A stretch of DNA of 64,000 bases, from contig OY540813.1 of the NCBI GenBank assembly GCA_961205875.1, forward strand, positions 14,045,001-14,109,000, given 5' to 3'. Positions within the stretch are counted from its first letter, which is position 1; the number at the start of each line of letters is the position of its first letter. Made by a program: the position numbers and the translations under genes. Below, piece by piece: positions 32,925-47,276 of the stretch. The notes under the pieces are model-generated. The model saw nothing but the letters and a program-made list of their open reading frames with translations, ran no database searches and had not been told where the DNA came from. Source of the DNA: Sialis fuliginosa. Taxonomy: Eukaryota; Arthropoda; Insecta; Megaloptera; Sialidae.

Positions 32925-35300
32925 GCGGCCATAATTGGTGCTAGTACCTTAGTTGTTAGCATGATTATTTTTTATTTTTAAACATATAGACAGACAAATA
33001 TTTTTTAAATTCTAAATTGAATGCTTTTATATTTCAGCGGCTAATATTGGTATAAACCTTACTTTTTAATCATTATATTAAATACATATATTATAACTCC
33101 AAAAACTTAATTTTGAATATTATTGAAACCATAAATAAATATATCACATACTTTGCTTAGTTTTATCAAGAGAGAGGGGGGGATACATCCGGCTTTGTTA
33201 TAATTTTAAATAAGTAGATTGCATGGGCAATAACGAATATAAAAGTCTTAATCACATTTAATTGCACGATGAAGATATCATAATATACATTTATGTAAAT
33301 CATAAAAATAAAATATCATTTTGTATTAATGAAAATGCATACAATTTTAATTTCAGTCTATATATGGTAGTAACGCCAATTGCGATTGATACACACAGTT
33401 CAAAACACAACAAAGCGTGGATATATGAAATCGATAATTTTAAATAACAATCGTCATTCGATTGCAATGTAAAATTCCATATGTGTGTGTGTGTGAATGT
33501 ATGTGTTATCAATACGTAATTTCCACATTCGCGGTTTGTATGTAAATATACGAATCGAATCCGGGAATCGGCGGAAGCAATCCAGACGCCTCTGGGAAAG
33601 ACGATGTCGACAATGAATGCTCTGTGGATGCTGTAACTTTGCGTATCTCTATATCATTTGATTGAACACCGCGAAAGAATAGCTTCTTGTACAAATCATT
33701 CTATTATATATGTACACATATGTAGTACATACATACATATATGCCATATATTTATACATATATGTGGTGAGTATGTACATATTTATTCGTTTTCGTCGTT
33801 TCAAATTTTCGTTTATGTGTATTGTTAGATTACATTTTAAAATCGCACAAATTAAAAGCAAACAAAATTGTATAAAAATGTTCAACAGTCAATTTTCATG
33901 GGAGTGGTTCTAGATTTAATAAAAGTTTCGTGTTTTTCATATATTTATTTCAGTATAAACTAGGGATTTGAACCTGAATTTATTTATGGCTTGGGTGTAA
34001 TCAAGTGTAAGTTATTTGTGTTCAGGTTCAAGTTTGGATTTCTAGTTTGTAGAAAAGTTCCTATAATTGTTTGTGTGTTTTTGTTTTAATATTTTGATAA
34101 GAAAAAAATTTCTATGAACTTTTTGAAAACTATATTATATAAAGTTAAAAATGAGATCTATAGACTTTGTAAATATATTTGGAAAATAAATAAATCTGAG
34201 GTAAATAATAATATAATAATTATAATTGTTCTATTTATAAAGTTTCTTTTTTAAATTAAGGGAGAAGAAATGAAGAAACAATCAAAATATAAAAAATAAT
34301 TTCTCGAATTTTTAATATGAGTTCAAGTTCACGTATTTTACTTCGAGCTCAGACATGAATTTGTAGCAACGATAAACGGAATCTAGGATAAATTGAATTT
34401 ATTTTATGCGATTCGTGGTTTAAAAAAGATATCATTTGTTTTCGAAGCAGCTTGAATAAAAGTAGAAAATATGATTAATAAGAAATTGCAATCAATTTAA
34501 ATAATCCGATGCATAGAATATAATGTTATATGCATTATACATGAGTAAAATGCACGTACATGTATGCAAGCCATTTATAATCTTATTAAAAATTAATTTA
34601 TGGCATACATTAAAAAAGAAATTTTAATGCGCATATTATACACATACGCCATAATGAGTTTTTGAATGTAATATTTAAATAGTGGAGGGATGTGATAGCA
34701 CAAGTGTAGATATGTTGGTATTATGTAACTATATTGAGAAAAAAAAGAACATTATACATTTATTAAATCGTAATATTTTAATAACAAGCAAATAGAAATA
34801 ATTATTTATTAATATATTATTGACATGATTTGCGAATTTACATAAAGATTTGTATTTTTTTTGTTAGGAGTTTCTATTACAGGTCTCTTTTCTCAAGAAA
34901 AAGTGAAATTTAAAATTTTTTCCATAGAAACTTATTTAAAATCTCAAGAAATTAAATTTTGTTTATAGAAAATGATTGACGTTTTATATTAAGGTACATT
35001 TTTCTAGCTTCATAATATTCTTATATATATGGTTCTCATATATTCTTAGATTTGTAAAAATGATTTTTTTTTCAACAAACCATAGACATGAAGAGTTTAC
35101 TTTTATGGGTACTAAATGTGTATCAAGTTCTATCTCTATGGGTTCAAAAGAACTTGAATGGCTATTTTAAATAATTAAAAAAATTAAATTTATTTTTGTT
35201 TATTTATCTATGTTTCCTATTTTAATCCACTGTTTCATATTAAAAAAAAATTATTTGATAAAATTTTGAAAAATATAAATTACACTTTCAATAATTCTCT
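32925..35300. other. AT-rich non-coding stretch
   Basis: Includes a (TG)n tract near 33481 and a TATGTACATA-rich block at 33700-33790. At 33509-33694 the minus strand has a balanced open frame (SNDIEIRKVTASTEHSL) without recognisable domain. At 33965-34350 GAACCTGAA/TTCAGGTTC motifs recall decayed hAT ends. Confidence 0.4.
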
Positions 35301-35308
35301 AACTCTTA

Positions 35309-35640
35309 TGTCCGGTATCATAAAGGACCTAACAAATTTGTTAGCTAACAAACACTTTCAACTGAGATATCAAACTTATATGACAGTTCTTTTGGAGTTT
35401 GTTGATGACTTTGACAAGTTTCGCGCATGCGTTGAAGGTAAATACAAACGGTATTAAAACAGTGGTGATGTTATGAAAATTATTTTGTACGGTCAAAGAT
35501 GCCAACTGTGTTACAATTAATTGAAGTGTCACTGCTCTTTATTCCATAACTAATCCATAGATACTAGTACAGTATTAATACCTCATTTGAATGTAATTGC
35601 TAGCTAACAAATTTTGTTAGGTCCTTTATAATACCGGGCA
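35309..35640. mobile_element. TTA-flanked MITE (332 bp)
   Basis: TGTCCGGTATCATAAAGGAC faces GTCCTTTATAATACCGGGCA; TTA flanks both ends (35306-35308 and 35641-35643). Inner ends AACAAATTTGTTAGCTAAC also pair. The ATACCGGACATTA fragment near 54899 is a relict of the same family. A Harbinger-like assignment rests on the 3-bp duplication. Confidence 0.8.
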
Positions 35641-35939
35641 TTAATGTATTGCAATTTTTTGATTATATTAATTAATTAAATAATATTCAATTTTATTTGC
35701 TAAAAGTAGATAAATACGTACATATATTAAATATCAGAATTCCATGAAAACTGTACAGACGTATCTATCACAATTTTAACAGTTCTGAAATAAACAAGCA
35801 AAATGTAAACTGGAGAATACGGAAATGTGGCGCAGAAAAATGTCGGATAAGTTTCAATACGATGTGATTAATTTCAATTACCCATGATTTAGCTTGGTGT
35901 ATAGAATAATTTAATAATTCAAACGGCGTTATACGTGAA

Positions 35940-36100
35940 TAGATGGGGAAGCGCGAGTTTATTCAGTGTGAAGTTATTATCAGACCGATGTCTGAACCGG
36001 AATTCAGAATACGTGGCACGACACTGTCTGCGCACAGAGTACAGGTTCAGTTTTTGAACAGGGCTGGTGTGGCAACGCTTCGCGACGGGCGGAGGTAACT
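35940..36100. promoter_or_regulatory. GC-richer island, possible promoter or leader exon
   Basis: The block rises sharply in GC, contains TTTATTCAGTGTG (initiator-like TCAGT) and ends GACGGGCGGAG followed by GTAACT, a plausible plus-strand donor. No coding frame is recognisable. It could be the first exon of an unknown plus-strand transcript. Confidence 0.25.
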
Positions 36101-39100
36101 AAAAAACTACCATTTTAATTTTTGATTTGTTGTTAGATTTATACAATTTACTATACCTTTGTTTATTACAAACATCGATTTAGAGATTCTTATAGTATGC
36201 GATCTACCGTTGTTTTAATATTGCAACAATCAATATCCGGTTATGAAGCTAAAAAGAAAAAATATTTCATTGGGCCAAGACAATTCTTGTTTCATATTCC
36301 GGGCACCTATTAAAATATTTTTTGTTTTTGTTTTTATACTGATATTGACTAAATAAGTACACTACAGTGATTCAGTTTTATAAACTGAGCAATTAAAATT
36401 AAACTTTGACCATGAGTTACCTTAACCATTTAGAAAATACTATAATTCAAGTAAAAATATACCAAATATAATTTTTCAGCAAATTTAACGTATAGTATAT
36501 TTGAACAGTTCAGTTACACTAACTCACAATATTGGATTATTTGGATTTTAGGAATAACATTTATTAATAGCAAGTACATTTTGAAAAGCTTGGGGGTATA
36601 CAATCCGAATGCAAACCCCTATTCCTTCAGTTTTTGTCGAATTTCTGAAAATGTGCTAACATCTAGGATACATGGTTTGTGACCGCATACAATTTTCTTA
36701 GCTGTTTGTTTTGTGGATATGAGTTTGGAACGATTTAGATTGTATCGTTTAATATGAAAATTATTCTTAAGATATTTTAACTAAGAATATATTTCGAATA
36801 TTTGTAAAGCTTATTATATTTTTTAAACTTTCAAAAATAATGTGTTGCTTGTTTTTATATATTTTTTTATCTTAAATATTTTTATTTATTTAATTGTTTG
36901 GCCTTATTTTTCATAAGCAGCCAGTTATTGTTAAATATTTTAGGCCAGCCCTGATGGAGGCGCTCACGTTGGTCTATGTAAAAGTAATGTATGTATATTT
37001 ATGCAGAGGAAATAAAAAACTTCGCACTTCCTTGCACTTTTCGTTGAAAATAGTTTGTAAAAAGTGTTTGAATTTTACTATGATTCTCATGTTAAAATAA
37101 TACAGATAAAGCTAGTAATACAATTATAACTCTTTAACATGTCTTACTTCAGTAAAAAAAAACTAATTGATAAAAATAAGAGGAAGTTTATCACAGTCAC
37201 CTATGTAAAATATCTTCTGGTAATCTGTAAATATCATAATATTAATATTTTATTTCAGAGCCTAGATTTGATTCATAGTGAATTATCCGTTATCTTACCT
37301 CGTGAACGTTTTTAGCCTTGATCACCCAGGGCAATTTCCATTCCTTTAAAGTAATCATAGTCAAGTGTTGGGTAGAATTAGTTAATTATAGCTTACCAGC
37401 TATGTTATTACATATAAGGGTGAAACTAAATTTAAGAAAATTATTGCATGTAAAATCGATATTGTTAGTGGTGTATAAAATTTGGCTTCTTTACTATTTA
37501 ATAATGATAAAAATATAATATATATAGTATATATTATATATATATAATAAATATGTGTGTATTGGTGTGACGTTTGTACATTCTGGCATTATTCGTTAGC
37601 ACAAAGAGAAAATCATTAAAAAATAATAGATGAAAGACTGTACAAAGGACGAGTCAGTTGTACGTCAAGCAAACGGTTTGTTTGGTTTCTTTTCCTGACC
37701 CGTTCTCTGGAAATTCTTTTATTTAATATTTTTAATGATTTTCTTTATGTATTTGTTGAAATTATATTGTAAAGAGACGTTTGACATATTTGAAATAAAT
37801 TGATGATTTACGCTTTATTATTTTCTACAACGTAGTTTTCTCATTTAAAATTTGATGAAGAAACAAAATAAAAAATAGGTATGTTTATAATAATAACTTT
37901 AAAAAATATTATAATTTTATACATATAAAATAAAATATATCACCAAAAAGTATAAAATATGTAGACCTCAAATTACAAACTCTTATTATAAATTATATGA
38001 CATATAAATTATTAATATGTATATTAGAGCCCAAATAAAGTATTTATTATTGATGAGTATAATTTGAAGTGTACAAGTGTTGTTAAATATCATTTATTTT
38101 GAAGAAATGTTAAGACATGAATATTGATAATTTGCTTGCTCTCACCGTAAATAAATAAATTAAATATTTAAATTAACAATAAGATATTTTGAGTAAGCAA
38201 GGCATGTTTTCATTTTGGTAGTTCATTATAAAATTAGTGTTTGTCTTACGGAAAACAGTTTCTACGTTTTATATATTAAATATACAGTTATCATATTAAT
38301 AATTTTCTTAGAAGTGTTCATGATAGATTTCTATGCAGTAGGATATGTAAGTAAATTGTTAACAAAAATATAATAAATCAACATAATGTAAACAAATCTA
38401 TAAGGATCTGTTAAAAAACTGACTGCTTGTTGTAAATATTTCTCTAAACTATTTTCCGTGACATAAAACAAATCCGAAGGCTCTTGAAACATAGCGTGGG
38501 TATGTATGTTCATCCAGGATTATAATTTATATTCAGGAAGACATTTTAATACCGCCTATGTTAAAAGGACAGCTCCAAGTGGTTGTAAGGATGTCATATT
38601 AATTTTTATCATGTTGAATTCATTTTTACTGTCATTTACACGAATATATTTTCACTATAAGGTATATATGTATATAGTAATTATGTTATCATTAAATTTA
38701 GGTATAATAGGTAGGTAACATTCTTTTACGGCCATATTTTTTTTGCGAATTCGAGATTTTGATAGAAATATCCATTTTGACCTTCTCTGAATCCATTCTG
38801 ACTATTTTCGCAATGAAGTCTGTCTGTCTGTCGGTCTGTAGCCGCTGTAATACAACAACGACAATACATGTAAAAGGGTGAAATTATATTTTTTGGATCA
38901 ATTTTCTTCAAGTTAATTTTTCAGCCTTTAATTATTTATTTTTTGCATTAATTTTTTTTTTGAGAGTAAAATGCTTTTCTGTATGAACTATTTATATATG
39001 TATGAGAAATCAATACAGAAATACTTAAAAGAATATGCTAAAAAATAACACATAAACATAAAAACCACATTTATTTTAATAACACAATTCCACATATATA

Positions 39101-39358
39101 CTGAATAAAAAACAGCGATAGAATCCAAGTTGTAAAAATTTAAAAATCTCCACTATAAAAATACAACGCTAAACTGTTCGATTCACCATCTTCAAGCACA
39201 TTCCTGCTTTATGTATATAAAATAAAAAGTGCCATTGTGTTGAACGGTCGCTGTGGCAATATTCAATACTTAAAGAGCGGGCATAGATATCGTTTATAAT
39301 GCCTGTGAGACGTATCGTCAGATAGCTGTCGGGATGTGAACCCTGAAGTGTTTACACG
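36101..39358. other. AT-rich non-coding stretch
   Basis: I see no supported gene. A TATATA-rich tract lies near 37518-37553. The short balanced piece near 38460-38580 and the TCTGTCTGTCGG tract near 38818 are unassigned. Confidence 0.45.
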
Positions 39359-39461
39359 CAGTGGCGTTACTGCAGATTACAAGTGAGAAAATAATTTTGT
39401 AATGTTGATAACATTTTTATTTTATTTTTGATACAAGAAAACTGAAGATGTTATGACTTAT

Positions 39462-39608
39462 TCAAATACAAATCCCCTAACCATAAAAATTATAAGAGTT
39501 TAGACTTACATGTGTTTCAATAGCAATAGGACTCTGATGATGATAGCATTGCTATTGAAACACGTGTCTAAACTCTTACAATTTTTATGGTTAGGGGTTT
39601 GTATTTGA
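39462..39608. repeat. 147-bp near-perfect hairpin, probable MITE
   Basis: TCAAATACAAATCCCCTAAC and the following GAGTTTAGAC and GTGTTTCAATAGCAAT blocks recur inverted to 39608, leaving a loop of about 17 bp (GACTCTGATGATGATAG). Arms of about 65 bp pair almost completely. Target duplication is not clear. Confidence 0.8.
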
Positions 39609-41088
39609 TAATGATAATTGTTTCCCTTTAACTACAAATCAATCGATAAGCAAAACGTTGAAATGGCACTTTCCATTATTTTAACATTTAAATAGTGCTT
39701 CCCCGCAGGGTTCATTTAAGCTTTTAATCGCCCGTGTTTAGATGAGGTGCGAAATATATAACTGAATCGAATTATGTTCCACAATATTTCATAACTTCTC
39801 GGATTTCACGTTTATTAGGTATTGTATCCCAGAGATATGTATCTAAGTTGTAGCAGGAATGACAGAGGTTTATAGTGTTTTTTCCTTATTCGAAAATCGA
39901 GTCTTCACAAAAAAGAGATAGAACGTACATGTCTATGACTGTTTTTATTTTTTAAAGATAAGTGTAAAAAGAGATAAGAGTATTGGTTGGGTTATACCTC
40001 ACTTATGTGAACTAAATTTTACTTATTGTAAAATACAGAATGCGCGTTTCATATCTCTATTGTTTCAGGTGTATATTAATTTTTAGGGAGATATTACTTT
40101 GGAGGTAAATACTGATATCCCTCAGGAATTAATAATCGGATGAAAAAACTATTCTGTCATGTTAATATAGAATTAATTTTTTGTTTACACAGGTGCTCAG
40201 TTTATTATACTTATATAAAAGTTAAATATATGAAATAAATTTTTTTTAAGGAAATTCTAATGTTTTTGTATAAACATATTATAACATAGAACCGCATATA
40301 TCTTGAAAATGGTATATCGGAAAAAATGAATAGAATATATATTTAATATAGGAAATATATTTTAACCAAGTTAAAAAAATAATAAACTTGTAAAAAAACC
40401 GTCTTCGAGAAAATATAATTTTTTATTGATCTTTTTACACTACTTTGAACTTCAGCATATCCTTATAACTTTTTACTCTCGTTTTATTAAAAGATGCCAC
40501 GCCACTGTTTAGAGTATTCACACGCAGTGGCGTAACTTGGTAGGGGTTAAGGAGGTGAGTCAAAGTGTTTTGGAGACCCAATGTCCATCGCTAAGAATAA
40601 TATTGTATTATATAATGTTTGTTGTGTGTGTTATCTAAATAGATATATTGAATAAATAATGGCAAACTATTTTGTTCTACATAAAAGAACACATTTGTGT
40701 CAATGTTTTATTTGATAGTGTATCTACTGTAAATAGGGGCAGTGTTTTGTATCTAAAATTTCATTCGTGTCTAAATAAATAGTATGATACGCATACATGT
40801 ATTATAGTAAGTAGAGGGATGATTTTTATTTGTTTATGTCATATATATATTATTATTATACCAACAACGTAAAATTAATGTGTTTGTTAAAATTATGTAA
40901 TATATTGATAACTACATATAATATTTTAATGGTTATAATTAGATACTATTTATCATCATAAATAATAAATATATCTGACATGAAAAAATATATAGATATT
41001 ATTTATAATAAAAAAAACTAGGATTTACTATTTTAACAGAATTAAAAATTATTTAAAATATTTTCAATATAAATATATTTATAGATAA

Positions 41089-41515
41089 GGATCCATCCAT
41101 AAATTACGTCACACAAATTTCATGGTTTTTTACCCCCCCCCTAGCCTTGTCACAGGTTTTCACATTCCTGTGACTCCCCCCTTGTTGTGACGTCACACAA
41201 ATTTCAAAACAATAATTTGGTTTTCAAAAAAAATAAAAAACAAAAAAAAAATATTTTTGCATTGTCCTTGACTGTTTATATTATTTTTATTTATATGAAA
41301 TTTTACCATGCACGTTTGAAATTTTCTCAAAAACTCTTCACCGGTTTCGAGTCACTAACATACATTTGTGCTCTTGGAATTCATTTAAATTCATTGTTTT
41401 GATTTTTTAGATGTGACGTCACGAAGCTTGTGTCTGCCCCCCTCCCCTTGTCATACCATGTCACACTTTGTAGACCCCCCCCCCTTTACGTGTGACGTAA
41501 TTTATGGATGACCCC
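41089..41515. mobile_element. TAA-flanked MITE with CATCCATAAATTACGTCAC ends (427 bp)
   Basis: Left GGATCCATCCATAAATTACG and right CGTAATTTATGGATGACCCC are inverted repeats; TAA flanks both sides (41086-41088, 41516-41518). C-rich tracts (CCCCCCCC near 41133 and CCCCCCCCC near 41476) sit in both arms. The TWA-type duplication suggests Harbinger-like. Confidence 0.8.
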
Positions 41516-42429
41516 TAAATATACAGTTACGTCACTTTTGGTTTCAGACGCATGCCGTTTCCGAAAAAGCTCGCTAGTCGAAGCATTATTTTTAATATGT
41601 TGAACGCCAATTGAGTGGTAATATTATAGCGCTAAAGAGATCATTTCGAAGCCTCCTCAGAAAATGGTGGTAATTCAACATTGAACATGCACGTAAATGC
41701 AAAGCAGCGTAAGTCGAAGTGTCGTTATTAGGAGTATGTACAAACAGATATTATATTTGTAAACTTTATACTATTTTGAATAAAAAAAAATATTTTGTTG
41801 AAATTTTAGTGTTACGCCACTGACTGCCCATTTCAGGTATATATGGTAGTGGTAATATGAGAGTGTGTGATTGAAGGGCAACATTGAATACATATTGGCT
41901 GCTAACGGAACATGCACGCTGAAATAATGCCCAAGAAAGGACTGCATTGAGCCTATTCATAAAAAACAATTGGGTATTTACTCTAAGTTTTGGTTAAGTG
42001 AAAATTTTAGCGTTCTTTTTTATAACGTGTTTTACGTCTATCGAATTTAAAACGTTTTGTTTTACTATTTAATAGCAAATTTTAAAATATGTTCGTATTT
42101 TTTCTTATAGGTCATAGGTCACATACCATGATTATTGAGTTACGACATAATCATCTTAATTAAGAACTAAGATAATTTTAATCAATTTTACTATATATTA
42201 CTATTAGAAAAAATGCAGATTAGGTGAATAGATGTTTCAAATTTTCCGTTTTTGATTTTTTTACAAATATATCTGTTATTTATCAAAATGGTAACTATTT
42301 ATACTGAAATTAATTAATTAATATTTTGATATCTATGCAACTTTACTAATAATGTTTATTGTAAAAACTTTTAATATACAAAATAAGAAATTGAAGTAGT
42401 TTTGATCGAATATTAAATTATTGTTGCTA

Positions 42430-44060
42430 TTTAGGTATTTATTACATAAAATCGTAAATATTACAGTTCTTATGCGAGGTAGGGGGTACATTTTTTACTC
42501 TACGCCGAATCGAATGAGACCAATTACAACTCTTAATTTATGACAGGGGGTGAAATATTGAAGGTATAAAATCCTATGAAAATTAGCTTAACTTTTTTAT
42601 GCTAATTTATTTAAGAATTGAGGGATAGTAGGTTAAAACTTTTATTATAAATCTATTGACGTTTTTATATGTATTACTCTACGACTATAAGTTCCAGAGA
42701 TATACGCTTTAAAAAGGTGAGGCTATCGTAGTTCTACTTAAAAGAAATGAAAGTGATTAGAAAGAAAATGTAATAAGTACGAAATTCGCTGTAAAGCCAC
42801 ATATCGAACAAATTATGAGAGCAAATATTAGAATTATTTTTATTTATGTGCGGTTCTTGAAAATTTTTAGGTCGTGGAGCAATTTGAGATGGCCAGGCCT
42901 GTTCTAATGTAAACTAAAATATCCAATCAAAAATCATGCATCATATATTACAATTGAAAATCAATTCCGGTATGATACAATTATTTTTAAGTTATTGTCT
43001 TCAATCGGAAAAAATGACGGTTATTTAAACGTCGCGTCGCGTCGATCACAAACTGTGTATCGATGAAAAATAATTATTAAAACGTTATCACGTTTTTAAT
43101 GGCACTGTCCGCTGCAACGGTACCTCTACAAACACAGGTGTGTATGTATTATAAAAACACGGTGGATGGGTGCGTGGGCGTGCGCGTGTTTTAGATATCG
43201 GTACTCTATTTCTTTTTCAGTGGCGATATGTGGCGGTGATCAAAACATCATCAGGAAAGTAAATAACACCATAAAGAGTTAGAATAGCTGCCATTATTCC
43301 CCGGAACGAAGGAGTAAACGATTCTATGCTGCAGCATAAAACGCTGTATATTGAAATTGTTTCTCGTACAACTGGAGAACATATATAACCCCTTTTATAC
43401 GTGTGTTCTAGGGTTGTCCGGCATTCATAGAACATGTTTATTAAGACACGTAGAGAAAACTATTGTAATTGTAATATGATTTTGAATATTAGTTCTTAAC
43501 CTTTAACCACATTCTATCGGCTGGAGGGACTGTGTTATCTTTTATCTTGTTATATCTTTTACCAGAATTAACTGTGAAAAAGTATTTCGGTAATCTCTTA
43601 ATTAAAAATTATAAAAATATCACGAATTAGACGTATTTATAAATAAAACTGAAGATAATAGTGCGTCTACGTACGTAAGATAAATTAAAAGTAATGCATA
43701 CCTGGTTAGTAAGACAGTTTCTTAATCTTTGAATATAAGTAGTACCTATACATTCATTTTACCTTCCAGAGATGTTTTCTAACTCATTAACTTACTAGAA
43801 ATTCCCCGCGGTTTTCGCCCGTTTACTTCGAAATTAAAACCTTTTTATTTTTTATATATTTTATTAGAAAATATCAACTGTAATTCTTTTTAAAATTTTT
43901 CTTAATATGGGCCTACACAAATTGAATTATTATATATTTAACTTAAATTAATTCTGGAGTCTTTCACTTCTGAACAGTGGAAGTTTTATCAAAATCAGTT
44001 AGTTAGTTTTTGTACCAATTCGGAATAAACAAACAGATAGATAGACATAAAATTAAAAAG
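42430..44060. other. Decayed retroelement fragments around a balanced island
   Basis: 42450-42720 recalls the GTAAATAT.. TCTTATGCGAG part of the repeat at 11715. 43790-44050 is a decayed non-LTR tail (CCCCGCGGTTTTCGCCCG, then AATCAGTTAGTTAGTTTTTG and GGAATAAACAAACAGA). Between them, 43010-43430 is more GC-rich with CGTCGCGTCGCGTCG but no recognisable frame. Confidence 0.4.
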
Positions 44061-44125
44061 CTTTTAAAAATTGATTAAATCAAATGCGACGCGGTATAGA
44101 ACAATAAAAAAAAATATATATACAG

Positions 44126-44345
44126 GCTGACCTATTTTAAGTGCACACCTCTGATAACTTTTTATTGTGAAATGTTATCAAAAAACTTTTCAAATAAAAG
44201 TTGCACGGTTTGGAGGGGGATATAGACGTACTTGGATGATTTTTTGTAAGGTGGCGTTTTAAAGGTCACATGAAGGTCAACATCATTTTTTTAAATGAGA
44301 ACCTGTAATTTTTATTTAGCAATTTTATTCTGTCATTCTATATAG
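44126..44345 (+). repeat. Fragment with ACAGGCTGACC start
   Basis: A repeat-like segment begins TACAGGCTGACCTATTTTAAG, similar to the TACAGGNTGA ends of other TA-flanked elements in the window. Its second end was not found. Confidence 0.35.
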
Positions 44346-44852
44346 TAATTATTTTTGATCTTACGAGCTATCGCCCTTGTTATCATTATACTTGACTTTT
44401 CGAACAACATTTGATGTTCTTCTATAAAATAGAGAATGCAAGATTTCTAGACGATGCAAGACGCGACGGTTGAACGTTATTGCGACGTAAGGTACATCCA
44501 GATAAATAATTATCAGTTTCTAGATTTATGAAGTTCTGGTATAATAATTTCTGTAGTTCTGTACACCCCTATATTTGTTAGTAAGTAATGTATTCGCTAG
44601 TTGCATTTACGACACTTGAGTTCTGAGCTATATAAACAGACATGTATCTTCTTTGTTTTTCGTATAAAAAGTTAAATGGAAATGCACGGAATATTATGAT
44701 ATGTGTTTTGATGCACGGTTTGTGGTATTTTTAATGCTTTTGTACGAACACATTTAAGTATACGTATTTAGTACAGTCAAGAGGAATCATTATTGCAAAC
44801 ATAATTTGTAATGAAATTTTAACGTTATTATTTTCAATTATGATAGTACGTA

Positions 44853-45423
44853 AAAAAACGCTGCACTTTTTTTATTGCAATATGCAATTTTCTGTGGCTA
44901 CAGATAAGGTAAAAAGGAAGATTTTAAGATAGTAATCAACATGAAATACACCTAACTGGTGTAATCAAATTGATTGTATCTCAGCTCCTAGTCATCCGAT
45001 TTCAATTTTCTTTTGTTTGTCATAAAGTTTTTATTAAATTTATTAATGAATAATTTTTTTTTAATGTGTATATCATTTTTAACTCGTATAAAAAAACATT
45101 CTTTCAATGTTCCATTGATTGCAAAATAATACTGTTTCAATCAACAACTTCTTTGGAAATCGCGAGTCAAACTAAAAAAATGGAATGATTTTGGATCATT
45201 TCATTTCAAGTGCACCTGTATTGGTTACAACATACAAAATAAAATTAAAATCGGATGACTAAGAGCTGAGATACAGCCAATTTGATAACACCAGTTGGGT
45301 CCATCTTTGATAGGTGCCATTTTGTATCCTACATGGATTTTCATATGATTTCCTATCTGAAAACATCCCTTTTAACTTTTAACCACTGAAAGTGATATAT
45401 TCCAATCAAAAAGTGCAGCGTTT
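44853..45423. mobile_element. TA-flanked foldback element (about 570 bp)
   Basis: AAAAAACGCTGCACTTTTTT faces AAAAAGTGCAGCGTTT. Inner arms AACTGGTGTAATCAAATTGA and GATAACACCAGTTGGG, and TCTCAGCTCCTAGTCATCCG with its inverse, also pair. TA lies on both sides. No coding sequence. Confidence 0.7.
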
Positions 45424-46914
45424 TAGCTTTATTTGCCATGTACTATACGAACATAACTGTTTGGTAAAATTAAAATAATATTTAAAGACAGATTACTTTG
45501 GACTATATTAATCCATCAACGCCCAAAAGGAAACTAAAACATGCAAAAGATTTTTTTAAATGAAATTAAGTACACACAATATATTTAACTAAATATTACA
45601 ACAAAAACTTTTTTTTATATTTAGAAAAAAAAATAAACGTGCGAGTAAATTTGGCAGATATGAAGCCTATTTTGTATGAGACTTATTTTCTGATATCATT
45701 TTTTTTTAGATAAATTACATTTAAAAATCAAGTTATATGTAAATTTAAGTTATTCAATCTGATTTAAACAAAATTCGAAATCACATGCTTCAGTTGGATA
45801 AAATATATTAGCATATCACATACCTCTATTCATATACAAATAATTCGCAGCAATTAAAACACGTTTAAACACTCATGAAACTAATAATGTTAACAGATTT
45901 TGTTTGTTGCACTACTAGCATCTGATTTTAAAGTAAATATTGTGAATTAATATCCATGATTTATAATTAATATACATGAATTATAAAATGAGGTGTACAC
46001 AAGTGTGTACACGGCGGGCGTTAAAGGGTTAAATGCAGTAAAATGCTTTCCAACTATCTTTCTTTTATCATTATTTTAATTATCATCCATGATGTGAATT
46101 CAAATAACCGTAATTAATTTTTTTTATATTTCATGAAAGAGTTTCATAATTGCATAATAACTATACTAATTACCTATTTTGTCAAATATTGATCATGGAC
46201 ATGACAATCAATATTTCAACAAATCATATACATACATAGGGAATGGAGAAAAATTCAAATTTGAAAGTAAATTTGAAATTGAATGCTCACAAAAGAATTA
46301 TAAATAGCCAAATGAAAATTTGCATGATCAATGCGTTGAATCTAGTGTACATAGCAACAAAACTACCAAACTTTAAAAAATAAATTAAAAATCTAGTTAC
46401 ACATGAATTATTTTGTGGAATGCACACACTGTTACAATGTACATATTTACTGAAATTACACGTTGGCAGAGATTAAAAAAACACTAGTCATTATTAAAAA
46501 AATAATATAGATGAATGAATATATGATATTTCAATTTGATAGTGCGATTGTACATATGAAAATTCCAAAAAATAATTATTTTTTACATGAAAATTATTGT
46601 AGGTAGGTATCCACGATTTTATTGGATTTTTCCAGTTATTATTAATTAAATATATTCGATTATTCGATGTTTTATTTGCCAATTCTTACCCTTCTAACGT
46701 TTTTAATTTGCAATCTCACGAAAATGAAAATTACCAAAGACAAAAATTTATCAATTTACGAAATCTCAGACAAAAATATACATTTTTGAGATGAAAAGAG
46801 TTCAAAGATACTAATTTCTTCATCGAATAAAAATTCCTAAAAGAAAACCTTTTTATTAAAATTTTATATGTTAATAATAATAATTTTTTTAGTATGTAAT
46901 AACTCTAATTTTTA

Positions 46915-47030
46915 ATGTTCCGTACCAATTAATATGGTCTCAAAGCCCTGTAAAAAATCAAGTTTCTAGCTCAATGCAATAAAAATATACAGCCTTTCTA
47001 AGCGTATTTTGATACCTGGTATCGCAAAAA
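46915..47030 (+). repeat. Fragment of the GGGTTCCGTACC foldback family
   Basis: GTTCCGTACC, AGCCCTGTAAAAAATCAAG, TCTAGCTCAATGCAATAAAA and CTAAGCGTATTTTGATACC match the centre of 23445-23957. Confidence 0.6.
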
Positions 47031-47276
47031 GAAAAAACGTTGAACTTTTTTTTTCTTCTTTTTTTCTTTTTTTGCAATACCAGGATGTTTTTGTTAGCTT
47101 TTAAAAAAATGTTCAAGGTGTATTTTTTCAATTTAAACATTTTATTTGACTTGTGTGTATTTCAAAATGTCAATTTTCAAACGTCATTATTCCGAAAACC
47201 ACTGATTTTAGAGATATAATATGCTGTACAAAAAGTGTTCAGAATTTATCGCACAATTCAAAAATGGTATAATATA

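Noticed and set aside
33649..33913. Overlapping Tyr/Met-rich frames on both strands
   Set aside because: Products of a TATGTACATA-type simple repeat, open in both directions by composition alone.
39359..41819. Large hAT element bounded by CAGTGGCGT and ACGCCACTG ends
   Set aside because: At least four such ends occur (39359, 40498, 40531, 41810) without matching duplications or transposase, so pairing is ambiguous.
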